Notes under the pieces: model-generated
Told to the model about the DNA's origin: nothing
The model's input: only the letters and a program-made list of their open reading frames with translations
The model's database searches: none
Translations under genes and position numbers: made by a program
NCBI GenBank assembly: GCA_038318385.1
Contig: JBBQCD010000003.1
Span: 53,563 to 117,562 of the forward strand
Direction: 5' to 3'
From: Schlegelella_A sp038318385
GTDB taxonomy: Bacteria; Pseudomonadota; Gammaproteobacteria; Burkholderiales; Burkholderiaceae_C
DNA: 64,000 nucleotides
Shown: one piece after another, positions 45,864 to 54,095 of the stretch
Layout of the letters: every line of letters starts with the position of its first letter
Position numbering within the stretch: position 1 is the first letter of the stretch

Positions 45864-46492
45864 CGTCCCGGCTGGTCCCAGCCGGCCGAAGCGCTCAGCA
45901 GGCGCACGAGATCGCGCTTGAGGCGCGCCGGATCAGGGTCGGGTGGGACCCGCATCATCCAGTCGCCACGCGGGTCGACGATGTAGAGGTGGTCTTCGAG
46001 TCGGCGTCCTGGCGAAGGCTCGAGCCAGCGGGAAAGCGCCTCCGCGGGTACCCGAAGCACCGTGGCCGGCGCAACCGATTCGATGGCCTGCAGCGTCTCG
46101 GGGCGTGGCGCCGCGGCGTCGTCGACGAGCCAGAGCTTGTCGACGCGACCGGCGTCGCGTCCGAGCGATTCGCGCAACTGGCGCTGGATCCAGAGGTGAC
46201 GCTCGCAGGTCGAATCGCAACGACCGCCGGAGACAACGACCAGCAGCCACTGACCCTGCAGCGCCGCCGTGCTCGACGACCCCCCCTGCAGGTCGACCAG
46301 CGGCAGGTCCGACGGCATGGCTCGCGCCGGCACGATGAGTTCGCTGTAGTTCGTGCGACCCTCCGGCCTGATCACGAAATACGCCAGGTACGCGGCGATC
46401 ACCGGCGCCGCGCACACCAGCAGGACCAGCAGCATCGAGCGCCGCCCGCTCGCGGTTCGCCGGGCGGCGTCATCGGACCCGGGAGTGGGCAT
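45860..46492 (-). CDS. Membrane-anchored thioredoxin-fold protein of the oxidase operon
   Basis: 210 residues from ATG at 46492; an earlier ATG at 46570 would overlap SURF1 by 44 bases. One N-terminal helix (MLLVLLVCAAPVIAAYLAYF) anchors a periplasmic domain that resembles a worn SCO/thioredoxin fold: QGQWLLVVVSGGRCDSTCER has a C-x3-C pair, and DHLYIVDPRGDWMM matches the C-terminal strand of SCO proteins. The distal copper His of SCO is not seen. Its constant position between SURF1 and ctaA suggests a role in oxidase assembly. No function is established from sequence. Confidence 0.7.
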   Translation of the reverse strand: MPTPGSDDAARRTASGRRSMLLVLLVCAAPVIAAYLAYFVIRPEGRTNYSELIVPARAMPSDLPLVDLQGGSSSTAALQGQWLLVVVSGGRCDSTCERHLWIQRQLRESLGRDAGRVDKLWLVDDAAAPRPETLQAIESVAPATVLRVPAEALSRWLEPSPGRRLEDHLYIVDPRGDWMMRVPPDPDPARLKRDLVRLLSASAGWDQPGR

Positions 46493-46526
46493 CGGATGAA
46501 CGGAAAGAGGCAGCGCCGAGGCGCCT

Positions 46527-47258
46527 TCAGTCCGCGCGCCGGTTCGGCCGGATGATTTGGTACCAGACATACAGACCTGCCATCAGGGCGGCGAGTGCGA
46601 ACCACTGGAACGCATAGCCATAGTGCTTGGAAACGTCGAGCTGCGGTGCCGGCCAGCGCCGCTTCAGCCCGTCGACGGCTGTGGCGGTGGAGTCGGTCTG
46701 TTGAACCGACAACGGCAGCAGCGCGACACCGGCTTCGCCGGCATAGGCAGCAAGGTCGAGATTCTGCCGGATCGCGCCAACGGCCTCCGCACCGAGGTCA
46801 AAGAGCCGCGACGGCGGCGGGGCGATGACGCCGGCAATCTCCACCGGACCTGAAGGCGTCGCCACGCTCGGCAACGCGATGCGGTCGCGGGGATCGCGAG
46901 GAACCCAGCCTCGCTGGACGGCGACCGCCTCGGCGCGCCCTTCCAGACGCAACGGCGTGACCACATAGAAGCCCGGGGCCCCGTCCATCTGCCGGTTGTC
47001 GAGAAAGACCGTATGTCCCGCGACCCACCGACCCTGCAGCACGGCACGGCGGTGGAACTGGGCCGCCGCAGCCGCCGCGCTGCCGGCCAGGTCGGCGGAC
47101 GCGAGCGGCGCGAGGCCACCGCGCGCATCGATCTGGGTCTGGATGGCGACCTTCTGCGCGGAACGATCGAGCTGCCAGAAGCCCAGCCGCAGCGTCAGGG
47201 CCACACCGGCCAGCGTCGCGAGCAGGACGACGATGCCCCGCCGACCCAGGCCGCTCAC
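46527..47258 (-). CDS. SURF1 family cytochrome oxidase biogenesis protein
   Basis: 243 residues from GTG. Two membrane helices flank a periplasmic domain, as in all SURF1 proteins: the first is IVVLLATLAGVALTLRLGFW with the conserved F-W-Q-L-D-R, the second is FQWFALAALMAGLYVWYQII near the end. The motif FLDNRQMDGAPGFYVVTPL is the conserved SURF1 N-R-x3-G-x-P-G segment. It assists haem A insertion into subunit I. It starts 310 bases from the end of coxC, with a small + strand gene between. Confidence 0.92.
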   Translation of the reverse strand: MSGLGRRGIVVLLATLAGVALTLRLGFWQLDRSAQKVAIQTQIDARGGLAPLASADLAGSAAAAAAQFHRRAVLQGRWVAGHTVFLDNRQMDGAPGFYVVTPLRLEGRAEAVAVQRGWVPRDPRDRIALPSVATPSGPVEIAGVIAPPPSRLFDLGAEAVGAIRQNLDLAAYAGEAGVALLPLSVQQTDSTATAVDGLKRRWPAPQLDVSKHYGYAFQWFALAALMAGLYVWYQIIRPNRRAD

Positions 47259-47312
47259 GGGCAAGTCCCCGCGAAGGGGGCGATCGACACCACGCGCGGA
47301 TAATCGTGAACC

Positions 47313-47534
47313 ATGAAGTACGTGATCGGAGTCGCCTTCGTCGGCATCCTTGCCGCCCTCACGATGGCCGGCGTGTTCATGATGCGCGCCGGCCGGGATG
47401 GCAAGGCGCGCAGCGGCAACATGATGCGTGCGCTCGCGGTTCGCGTCGCACTGTCGATCCTGCTGTTCGCGTTCATCCTGCTGAGCTACTGGCTCGGCTG
47501 GATCCATCCGACCGGCGTACCGCTCGGCCGCTGA
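47313..47534 (+). CDS. Small twin-transmembrane protein (DUF2909-like)
   Basis: 73 residues, two membrane helices (VIGVAFVGILAALTMAGVFM and ALSILLFAFILLSYWLGWI) joined by a short basic loop with MRALAVRVA. This layout and its place beside SURF1 and coxC match the DUF2909 proteins found in betaproteobacterial oxidase clusters. It lies on the strand opposite to every other oxidase gene here, so it needs its own promoter. Function is unknown; a structural or assembly role at the oxidase is only a guess. Confidence 0.8.
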   Translation: MKYVIGVAFVGILAALTMAGVFMMRAGRDGKARSGNMMRALAVRVALSILLFAFILLSYWLGWIHPTGVPLGR

Positions 47535-47568
47535 CCGGCGGGCCGTCGCCGCCCGCAGTACGAGCGTT

Positions 47569-48453
47569 CTAGAGCCAGTAGACGACCACGTAGAGGCCGA
47601 GCCAGACCACGTCGACGAAGTGCCAGTACCACGCCGCGCCTTCGAAGCCGAAGTGACGGTCGGGCGTGAAATGCCCGCGCATGATCCGGATGGTGATGAA
47701 CAGCAGCATCAGCATGCCGACGAACACGTGGAATCCGTGGAATCCGGTCAGCATGAAGAACGTCGAGCCGTAGGCGCCGGAGGTCAGCTTGAGGTTGAGC
47801 TCATGGTAGGCATGGATGTATTCATAGGCCTGGAAGCCCAGGAAGGTGATGCCGAGCAGCACCGTGAGCCACATGAAGACGATGGTCCTGGCGCGATGAT
47901 TGGCGATCAGGGCATGGTGGGCGATCGTCACCGTCACGCCTGAGGTGAGGAGGATCAGGGTGTTGATCGTCGGGATCGGCCACGGTCCCATGGTCGTGAA
48001 CGGCTCGATGATCTGCGCCGGCGAGCCGGTGAAGCCTGCCGCAACGCTCGGCCACACCGCCCTGAAATCGGGCCACAGGACGGCGTTCTCGAGGCTGCCG
48101 AGAGTCGGCAGCGTGATCATGCGAACATAGAAGAGGGCGCCGAAGAATGCGCTGAAGAACATCACCTCCGAGAAGATGAACCAGCTCATGCTCCACCGGA
48201 AGGAGGTGTCGATCCGGCTGCTGTACAGGCCGGTCTCGCTCTCGCGAACGGCCTGACGGAACCATTGCTGCATCACGAAGGCCCAGACCAGCAGGCCCGC
48301 CAGCACGAGGTAGGCACCCCACCCGGCGCCGTTGATCCACTGCGTGGCCCCGAAGATCACCAGGAACAGGCCGAAGGCTGCAGACGCCGGATGCCGGGAC
48401 GGCTCCGGAATGAAGTAGTAGGGCTGCGCCCCGTGCGTGGTCGTTGCCGACAT
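47569..48453 (-). CDS. ctaE: Cytochrome c oxidase subunit III
   Basis: 294 residues with seven predicted membrane helices. Typical subunit III segments are SWFIFSEVMFFSAFFGALFY with the conserved Glu, SGVTVTIAHHALI, and the C-terminal HGFHVFVGMLMLLF and GAAWYWHFVDVVWLGLYVVV. It is part of the aa3 oxidase core and contains the lipid-filled cleft. It follows the DUF2970 gene after 65 bases and ends with TAG. Confidence 0.96.
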   Translation of the reverse strand: MSATTTHGAQPYYFIPEPSRHPASAAFGLFLVIFGATQWINGAGWGAYLVLAGLLVWAFVMQQWFRQAVRESETGLYSSRIDTSFRWSMSWFIFSEVMFFSAFFGALFYVRMITLPTLGSLENAVLWPDFRAVWPSVAAGFTGSPAQIIEPFTTMGPWPIPTINTLILLTSGVTVTIAHHALIANHRARTIVFMWLTVLLGITFLGFQAYEYIHAYHELNLKLTSGAYGSTFFMLTGFHGFHVFVGMLMLLFITIRIMRGHFTPDRHFGFEGAAWYWHFVDVVWLGLYVVVYWL

Positions 48454-48518
48454 GGTTTCTCCTGTGTTCCCGTACTTTCGAATTCTTCAAGGGCGCCGCA
48501 TCGACCCGGCCCTGTTGC

Positions 48519-48764
48519 TCATCGCGCGATCCCGCTCGACAGCACCCAGCTGACGAGCCCGACCAGCGCGCCGACGAACAGTGCCGCCGCGACGACGGCG
48601 GCGATGACGAGATGCAGCGGATTGATCTGCTCCAGATCCTTGGCGTGGTCACTCGACTTGCGCACGCCGAAGAACGACCAGGCCACCGCCGAGACCGTTC
48701 GCCCGAACGAGCCCTTGCGGGTGACAGACCCGCGCAGTCCGGGCTCGTTTCCGGTCACGCTCAT
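48519..48764 (-). CDS. DUF2970 small membrane protein
   Basis: 81 residues from the ATG that overlaps the ctaG stop (ATGA). One membrane helix near the C-terminus (LHLVIAAVVAAALFVGALVG) follows a basic segment with VAWSFFGVRKSSDH, the hallmark of DUF2970. The family is nearly always next to ctaG and coxC in betaproteobacteria. No function is known; translational coupling to ctaG suggests oxidase assembly or stability. Confidence 0.85.
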   Translation of the reverse strand: MSVTGNEPGLRGSVTRKGSFGRTVSAVAWSFFGVRKSSDHAKDLEQINPLHLVIAAVVAAALFVGALVGLVSWVLSSGIAR

Positions 48765-49393
48765 GCCCCCTGATCCGGCGCCGTCGCGTCGGCGCCCCGC
48801 GCCTGCGAGGGTTCGGGCGGCGTCTTGCCGCCGACCTCGAAGAAGGTATACGACAAGGTGATCGTCTTGACGTCCTTCGGCAACTTCGAATCGATGACGA
48901 AGACCACCGGCCAAGTGCGGGATTCGCCCGGCTTCAAGGTGTGCTCGCTGAAGCAGAAGCACTCGAGCTTGTTGAAGTGCGCCATCGCCTGGCTCGGCGC
49001 GTAGCTCGGGATCGCCTGCACCGCCATCGTCCGGTTCTGCCGGTTGCGGAACTCGTAGAGGACTGTCGTGACCTGGCCCGGGTGCACCGCGAGGGACGAC
49101 TGCTCCGGCTTGAAATCCCACGGCCCGCGCGCATTGGCGTCGAACTCGACCGTGATCGTGCGGCTGGTGTCGACCTGGCCGTTGACCGGCGTGCCGGACG
49201 CCACCCCGCGGTTCTGCAGTTCGGAAACCGACAGGATGTTGACACCGAGGACGTCGCAGATCGCGCGGTACATCGGCACCAGCGCAAAGCCGAATCCGAA
49301 CATCGCCGCTGCCACCACGACGAGCTTGCGACCCATGTGGCGGTTTTCGCCCAGCAAGGTCCGCTTCGGGCGAGGCGGGGAAGTGTTCGACAT
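48761..49393 (-). CDS. ctaG: Cytochrome c oxidase assembly protein CtaG/Cox11
   Basis: 210 residues: one N-terminal helix (VVVAAAMFGFGFALVPMYRA) and a periplasmic immunoglobulin-like domain. The copper-binding ECFCFSEHTLKPGES motif is intact, as is MYRAICDVLGVN with the dimer-contact Cys. It delivers copper to the CuB site of subunit I. The gene lies between the 36-residue protein and DUF2970. Confidence 0.95.
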   Translation of the reverse strand: MSNTSPPRPKRTLLGENRHMGRKLVVVAAAMFGFGFALVPMYRAICDVLGVNILSVSELQNRGVASGTPVNGQVDTSRTITVEFDANARGPWDFKPEQSSLAVHPGQVTTVLYEFRNRQNRTMAVQAIPSYAPSQAMAHFNKLECFCFSEHTLKPGESRTWPVVFVIDSKLPKDVKTITLSYTFFEVGGKTPPEPSQARGADATAPDQGA

Positions 49394-49408
49394 CGGTGGA
49401 GCGCCCGC

Positions 49409-49519
49409 TCAGACGCCGAAGAAGGCGGCCTTGGCCATGAAGCCGATGAAGAACACGGCTGCGATCGACGCCAGGATCAGCGCCAGCCGCAGGTTGCTCT
49501 TCTTCTGCGCGGGGGTCAT
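49409..49519 (-). CDS. 36-residue cytochrome oxidase small assembly protein
   Basis: MTPAQKKSNLRLALILASIA starts a peptide that is mostly one membrane helix and ends AKAAFFGV. A 12-base gap separates it from the coxA stop, and ctaG follows after 15 bases. Small one-helix proteins of this kind are regularly annotated at this spot in Burkholderiales oxidase operons. It probably works as an accessory subunit or assembly aid. Too short for most gene finders. Confidence 0.8.
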   Translation of the reverse strand: MTPAQKKSNLRLALILASIAAVFFIGFMAKAAFFGV

Positions 49520-49530
49520 GAACAGGGCCT

Positions 49531-51162
49531 TCAGCCGATGACCTTGGTCGCCGAAGCGTTCAGCTTCGGCGGGGTCTCGTAGGTGTGGAACGGCGCCGGC
49601 GACGGCACTTCCCATTCCAGACCTTCGGCACCGTCCCAGGGCCGCTGCGGGGCCGGCGCACCCTTGCCGCGCATCATCGGAATGATGACAGCGAAGAGGA
49701 AGTAGACCTGCGAGAGCCCGAAACCGAACGCGCCAATCGAGGCCACCATGTTGAAGTCGGTGAACTGCAGCGGGTAGTCGGCATAGCGCCGCGGCATGCC
49801 GGCCAGGCCGAGAAAGTGCATCGGGAAGAAAGTCAGGTTGAAGAAGATCAGCGACGTCCAGAAATGGATCTTGCCGCGGACCTCTTCGTACATCACGCCG
49901 GTCCACTTCGGCGCCCAGTAGTAGTAGCCGCCGAACATCGCGTACAGCGACCCGGCCACGAGCACGTAGTGGAAGTGGGCGACGACGTAGTAAGTGTCGT
50001 GGACCTGGATGTCGATCGGCGCCATCGCCAGGATGAGGCCGGTGAAGCCGCCCATCGTGAAGACGAAGATGAATCCCACGGCCCACAGCATCGGGGTCTC
50101 GAAGGTCATCGAGCCGCGCCACATGGTCGCGATCCAGTTGAAGATCTTCACCCCCGTCGGCACCGCGATCAGCATCGTCGCGTACATGAAGAAGAGCTGC
50201 CCGGTGACCGGCATGCCCTGGGTGAACATGTGGTGCGCCCAGACGATGAACGAGAGGATCGCGATCGACGCGGTCGCGTACACCATCGAGGTGTAGCCGA
50301 AGAGGCGCTTCCTCGCGAACGCCGGGATGATGGCGCTGACGATGCCGAAGGCCGGCAGGATCATGATGTAGACCTCGGGGTGGCCGAAGAACCAGAAGAT
50401 GTGCTGGAACATCACCGGGTCGCCGCCGCCGGCGGGGTTGAAGAAGCTGGTGCCGAAGTGGCGATCGGTCAGCGTCATCGTGATCGCGCCGGCGAGGACC
50501 GGCATCACCGCGATCAGCAGGTAGGCGGTGATCAACCACGTCCAGCAGAAGAGCGGCATCTTCATCAGCGTCATGCCCGGCGCCCGCAGGTTCAGGATGG
50601 TGACGATGATGTTGATCGAACCCATGATCGAGCTCGCGCCGAGGATGTGCAGCGCGAAGATGCTCGCGTCCATCGACGGACCCATCTGCAGTGTCAGCGG
50701 CGCGTAGAGCGTCCAGCCGGTCGCCGGGGCGCCACCCGGCATGAAGAACGAGCTGACGATCATGATCGCCGCCGGGATCAGCAGCCAGAAGCTCAGGTTG
50801 TTCATGCGCGCGAACGCCATGTCGGCGGCGCCGATCTGCATCGGCACCATCCAGTTCGCGAAGCCGACGAACGCCGGCATGATCGCGCCGAACACCATGA
50901 TCAGCCCGTGCATCGTCGTCAGCTGGTTGAACAGCTGCGGGTTGAAAAACTGCAAGCCGGGCTGGAACAGCTCGGCCCGAATGGCCAGCGCCAGCACGCC
51001 GCCGATCATGAACATGGTGAACGAGAACAACAGGTACATCGTGCCGATGTCCTTGTGGTTCGTCGCGTAGACCCACCGACGCCAGCCATGGGGTGCGCCG
51101 TGGTGGGCGTGATCGTCGTGGTGACCGCCGGCGTGCTCGCCCGGGAGGATGACTGCGCTCAT
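49531..51162 (-). CDS. ctaD: Cytochrome c oxidase subunit I (aa3 type)
   Basis: 543 residues, twelve membrane helices. Metal ligands are all visible: the low-spin haem His in TTMHGLIMVFG, CuB ligands in FGHPEVYIMILPAFG and VWAHHMFTQG, and the haem a/a3 His pair in VAHFHYVLVAG. The His-Tyr cross-link residue is in HPEVYIM and the D-channel Asn/Asp region in FANWMVPMQIGAADMAFARM. It oxidises cytochrome c and pumps protons. SD-like AAGGAAA precedes the ATG by six bases. Confidence 0.97.
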   Translation of the reverse strand: MSAVILPGEHAGGHHDDHAHHGAPHGWRRWVYATNHKDIGTMYLLFSFTMFMIGGVLALAIRAELFQPGLQFFNPQLFNQLTTMHGLIMVFGAIMPAFVGFANWMVPMQIGAADMAFARMNNLSFWLLIPAAIMIVSSFFMPGGAPATGWTLYAPLTLQMGPSMDASIFALHILGASSIMGSINIIVTILNLRAPGMTLMKMPLFCWTWLITAYLLIAVMPVLAGAITMTLTDRHFGTSFFNPAGGGDPVMFQHIFWFFGHPEVYIMILPAFGIVSAIIPAFARKRLFGYTSMVYATASIAILSFIVWAHHMFTQGMPVTGQLFFMYATMLIAVPTGVKIFNWIATMWRGSMTFETPMLWAVGFIFVFTMGGFTGLILAMAPIDIQVHDTYYVVAHFHYVLVAGSLYAMFGGYYYWAPKWTGVMYEEVRGKIHFWTSLIFFNLTFFPMHFLGLAGMPRRYADYPLQFTDFNMVASIGAFGFGLSQVYFLFAVIIPMMRGKGAPAPQRPWDGAEGLEWEVPSPAPFHTYETPPKLNASATKVIG

Positions 51163-51198
51163 GGAATTTCCTTGGATCCGGTCTGTGCTTGCGGGAAC

Positions 51199-52371
51199 TT
51201 ACTTGCGGAGTGCGGCGACTTCAGTCGGCTGCACGATCTGTCCGGTCGCGTTCGACCAATGGTTCTTCGTGTACGTGATGACCGCCGCGATCTCGGTGTC
51301 GCTCAACTGCTTCCAGGACGGCATCGCCCCGTTGTTCTGGCCGTTGAGCAGGACATGGATCTGCTTGACCTTGTCGGCGTCGAGCACGGTCGGCGAACCG
51401 TCGAGGGCCTTGATCGAGCCGCCGCCCTTGCCGGTGGGCAGGTGGCAGACCGCGCAGTTGGCCGCGTACACCTGCGCGCCGCGCGCGCTGAGGTCGGCCA
51501 GCGCCCAGACCTTGTTCGGATCATCGGCCTTCGCCGCGGCCTCCTTCTTCCGGTCTCCCACCCAGGCGGTGTAGTCGGCCTGGGAAAGGACCTTGACGAC
51601 GATCGGCATGTACGAGTGCTCCTTGCCGCAGAGCTGCGTGCACTGGCCGTAGTACGTGCCGACCTTGTCGGCGCGGAACCAGGTGTCGCGCACGAAACCG
51701 GGAATGGCGGACTCCTGGATGCCGAGCGAGGGCACGTAGAACGCGTGGATCACGTCGTTGGCCGTGGTGATGATGCGCACCTTGCGGTTCACCGGCACGA
51801 CCAGCGGGTTGTCGACCTTCAGCAGATAGTCGTCACCGCTCGGCTTGCCGGCGTCCGACATCTCGCGTTGCGCCGGGTCGATCGTCGACAGGAAGCCGAT
51901 GCCTTGGCCCTCCCCGTTGAGATAGTCGTAACCCCATTTCCACTGGATGCCCGTGGCCTTGATCGTGAGGTCGGCGGCACTGGTGTCCTTCATCGCCACG
52001 ACGACCTTGGTGGCCGGCAACGCCATCAGGATGACGATGATGAACGGCACCACGGTCCAGATGATCTCGACCGTCGTGCTCTCGTGGAAGTTGGCCGACT
52101 TCGCGCCGCGCGAGCGCCGGTGCTTGAAGATCGAATAGAACATCACGCCGAACACGCCGATGAAGATCAGCGTGCAGATCACCAGCATGAAGTTGTGCAG
52201 CCACTGCTGGTCAGCGCTGATCTCGGTGATCGGCGGGTGCAGGTTGATCTGGTTCACCTTCGGCCCGCCGGGCAGGTCGTTGACCGCCAGCGCGACGCCG
52301 CTCGCCAGGGCTGCGCCCAAGGTCAAGCCGGCCTGCGCCGCACGCTGCCACAGTGCTGTGATCGTCTTCAT
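51199..52371 (-). CDS. coxB: Cytochrome c oxidase subunit II with fused cytochrome c domain
   Basis: 390 residues from ATG; a GTG three codons upstream is possible. A signal-like N-terminus and two membrane helices lead to the CuA domain with YGQCTQLCGKEHSYMPIVVK, carrying both Cys, His and Met ligands. A C-terminal cytochrome c domain (from about residue 290) has the haem motif NCAVCHLPTGKGG and Met ligand near AMPSWKQLSDTEIAAVI. This is the caa3-like form common in betaproteobacteria, where electrons reach CuA through the attached haem. Confidence 0.96.
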   Translation of the reverse strand: MKTITALWQRAAQAGLTLGAALASGVALAVNDLPGGPKVNQINLHPPITEISADQQWLHNFMLVICTLIFIGVFGVMFYSIFKHRRSRGAKSANFHESTTVEIIWTVVPFIIVILMALPATKVVVAMKDTSAADLTIKATGIQWKWGYDYLNGEGQGIGFLSTIDPAQREMSDAGKPSGDDYLLKVDNPLVVPVNRKVRIITTANDVIHAFYVPSLGIQESAIPGFVRDTWFRADKVGTYYGQCTQLCGKEHSYMPIVVKVLSQADYTAWVGDRKKEAAAKADDPNKVWALADLSARGAQVYAANCAVCHLPTGKGGGSIKALDGSPTVLDADKVKQIHVLLNGQNNGAMPSWKQLSDTEIAAVITYTKNHWSNATGQIVQPTEVAALRK

Positions 52372-52386
52372 GATTGCCACTTCAGT

Positions 52387-52968
52387 TCAGATTTCTGGTT
52401 CGGACCGGGCGGCGTCAGCCGTCGCGGTGAAGGCCGGCGCGCGCTGCTGCCAGCGCCGCAGGGCCCAGCGCAACTCATCGGCAAGCTGGCGGCGCAACTC
52501 CGGCCGCACGAAACGCCCCACCGCGATGCGCCTTCCCTGGCCCGAAAGCTCGATCAGCGAGCGATCGCCGAGCTCGGGCTCGACGCGCACCCACGCGGGC
52601 GCGAACTCGACCTCGTCGACCTGCGCGCCGTGGACACGGCGCACGACCAGGCGCCCGGGCCGCAGCCGGATCAGCTCGGTGTCGGTCGCGTGGCGGGCGT
52701 AGAGCAGCAGGGCGGCGCCGAGTGCGAGCAATTCGAGCCAGGCGAAAGGCATCACCAGCGTCGCGCCACGGATCCAGAAGAGTCCGGCGATCGCCAGCGA
52801 CAGCACGCAGATGGAAAGGTAGAAGGCCAGAACCTGACGCGGCGCGAGCGAGCAGTTGCGCGGCAGCAGCCATTGCACCGAACCGTCGGCGGTACCGGAG
52901 TCGTGACCGAAGCGCAGGAATCCCGGCGGGACGGGGCGGCTGGGCGCTTGAGGGATGAAGGCGGACAT
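52387..52968 (-). CDS. DUF2244 integral membrane protein
   Basis: 193 residues with two membrane helices (LAFYLSICVLSLAIAGLFWI and LELLALGAALLLYARHA) after a short cytoplasmic segment with WLLPRNCSLAPRQVL, which is the DUF2244 signature. The rest is a cytoplasmic beta-rich domain. It is the first gene of the oxidase operon, 15 bases before coxB. Function is not established; its constant location supports a link to oxidase expression or assembly. Confidence 0.85.
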   Translation of the reverse strand: MSAFIPQAPSRPVPPGFLRFGHDSGTADGSVQWLLPRNCSLAPRQVLAFYLSICVLSLAIAGLFWIRGATLVMPFAWLELLALGAALLLYARHATDTELIRLRPGRLVVRRVHGAQVDEVEFAPAWVRVEPELGDRSLIELSGQGRRIAVGRFVRPELRRQLADELRWALRRWQQRAPAFTATADAARSEPEI

Positions 52969-53087
52969 CCTGCGAATGCTGATCTTTGGCTCTGCGATCG
53001 ACGGTCGAAGCGCTCTGCAAGGCTGCGCGGTACTCGGGAACGAGCCGGGTCGCGGCTTTGCAGCGCGTCCACCGACTTCAACCGAAG

Positions 53088-53093
53088 ATTTTA
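53088..53093 (-). promoter_or_regulatory. Possible -10 box for the oxidase operon
   Basis: The - strand reads GCTAAAATC here, with TAAAAT as a -10-like hexamer 120 bases before the DUF2244 start. No good -35 hexamer stands 16-18 bases upstream, so this is tentative. Confidence 0.3.
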
Positions 53094-53148
53094 GCCCACG
53101 GCTCGCACGCGGCCCCGACCTGCAGGTGCGAGAACCCGACAGCGTGGC

Positions 53149-54072
53149 TCAGGTCTTGGAGGGAAAGACCTTGCGCGTGCGCACCATGGCGCGCATGGCC
53201 TCCAGGGAAACGGTCGTCGGTGCATCGCTGCGCAACCGCGGCGCGGCCTTGAACGCATGTCCGTAGGCCACCTCGAAGGACAGGCCGATGCGGCCATCCG
53301 GACCGCGCAGTGTCTCGAGCTCGCGCTCGAGTCTCGCGCGCCAGCGTGGCGTGCGCAGGCCCGCCATCCGATCAGGCGATGTGTTGCCGCCCAGCAGGCG
53401 CAACTCCGCCAGCAGCGCCCCGGGACTGTCCCAGCGCAGCGTCAGCGTCTCCTGGTCCATCACGGGGTCGGCGAACCCGGCATGAACCAGCATGTCGCCG
53501 AGGTCGTGCATGTCGATGAAGTCCGCGGTCGGCGTGGCCCAGCCGAGGCGGGCGTAGAGCGCCCGCAGTTCGCGCAGCGTCCCGGGACCCAGGCACGAGA
53601 ACATGACGAAGCCCTCGATTCCGAGCTGCCGCTCCCAGCGCTCGAACAGCGCCGGGGGATCGGGCACGGCATGCAGCATCATGTTCGCCCAGACCAGCCC
53701 GGCTTCCTGCGGCAGCGCGTCGTTCTCGGTCACGACTTCCACCGTGCCGGGCGAGCGCCGGCGAAGCCGCCACCACGGTCGCGACCGGGCCGCCTGGCTG
53801 AGCTCGCGCCAGCGCGCGTCGGGTTCGACGACGATGCGCCGCGCCTTCGGATAAGCCGCTTCCAGCGCCTCGGCGCCAGCGCCCAGCAAGCCCCACCAAT
53901 CGAGGATCAGGCCGGGTTGCATCCGGATGATGCCCAGCCGCTCGGCCATGCGTCGGGCGACTTCCTCGTGCAACCAGGGAGGTGCAGCATGGCGTGCCAG
54001 ACGGCGCAGCGTCCGCGTGGTCGCGGTCGGGTCGAAGGGCCGCGCGGCCGCGGCGGTCGGGGTTTCGGCCAT
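53149..54072 (-). CDS. BioC-like SAM-dependent methyltransferase
   Basis: 307 residues. The layout (RRLARHAAPPWLHEEVARRM at the start, then ILDWWGLLGAGAEALEAAYP and IEGFVMFSCLGPGTLREL later) follows the betaproteobacterial BioC/malonyl-ACP methyltransferase group. Motif I is degenerate: the usual D-x-G-x-G-x-G reads DWWGLLGAG, so activity is not certain. No bio genes are adjacent. It is divergent from the comF gene, 23 bases away, an arrangement common in this class. Confidence 0.7.
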   Translation of the reverse strand: MAETPTAAAARPFDPTATTRTLRRLARHAAPPWLHEEVARRMAERLGIIRMQPGLILDWWGLLGAGAEALEAAYPKARRIVVEPDARWRELSQAARSRPWWRLRRRSPGTVEVVTENDALPQEAGLVWANMMLHAVPDPPALFERWERQLGIEGFVMFSCLGPGTLRELRALYARLGWATPTADFIDMHDLGDMLVHAGFADPVMDQETLTLRWDSPGALLAELRLLGGNTSPDRMAGLRTPRWRARLERELETLRGPDGRIGLSFEVAYGHAFKAAPRLRSDAPTTVSLEAMRAMVRTRKVFPSKT

Positions 54073-54095
54073 GAACAGGGCAGTATATTGAGCCG

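Noticed and set aside
49585..53094. An open frame of over 1100 codons on the + strand, opposite the oxidase genes
   Set aside because: It is the mirror of GC-rich coding sequence of coxA, coxB and DUF2244; its translation is low-complexity His/Arg/Asp-rich with no domain.
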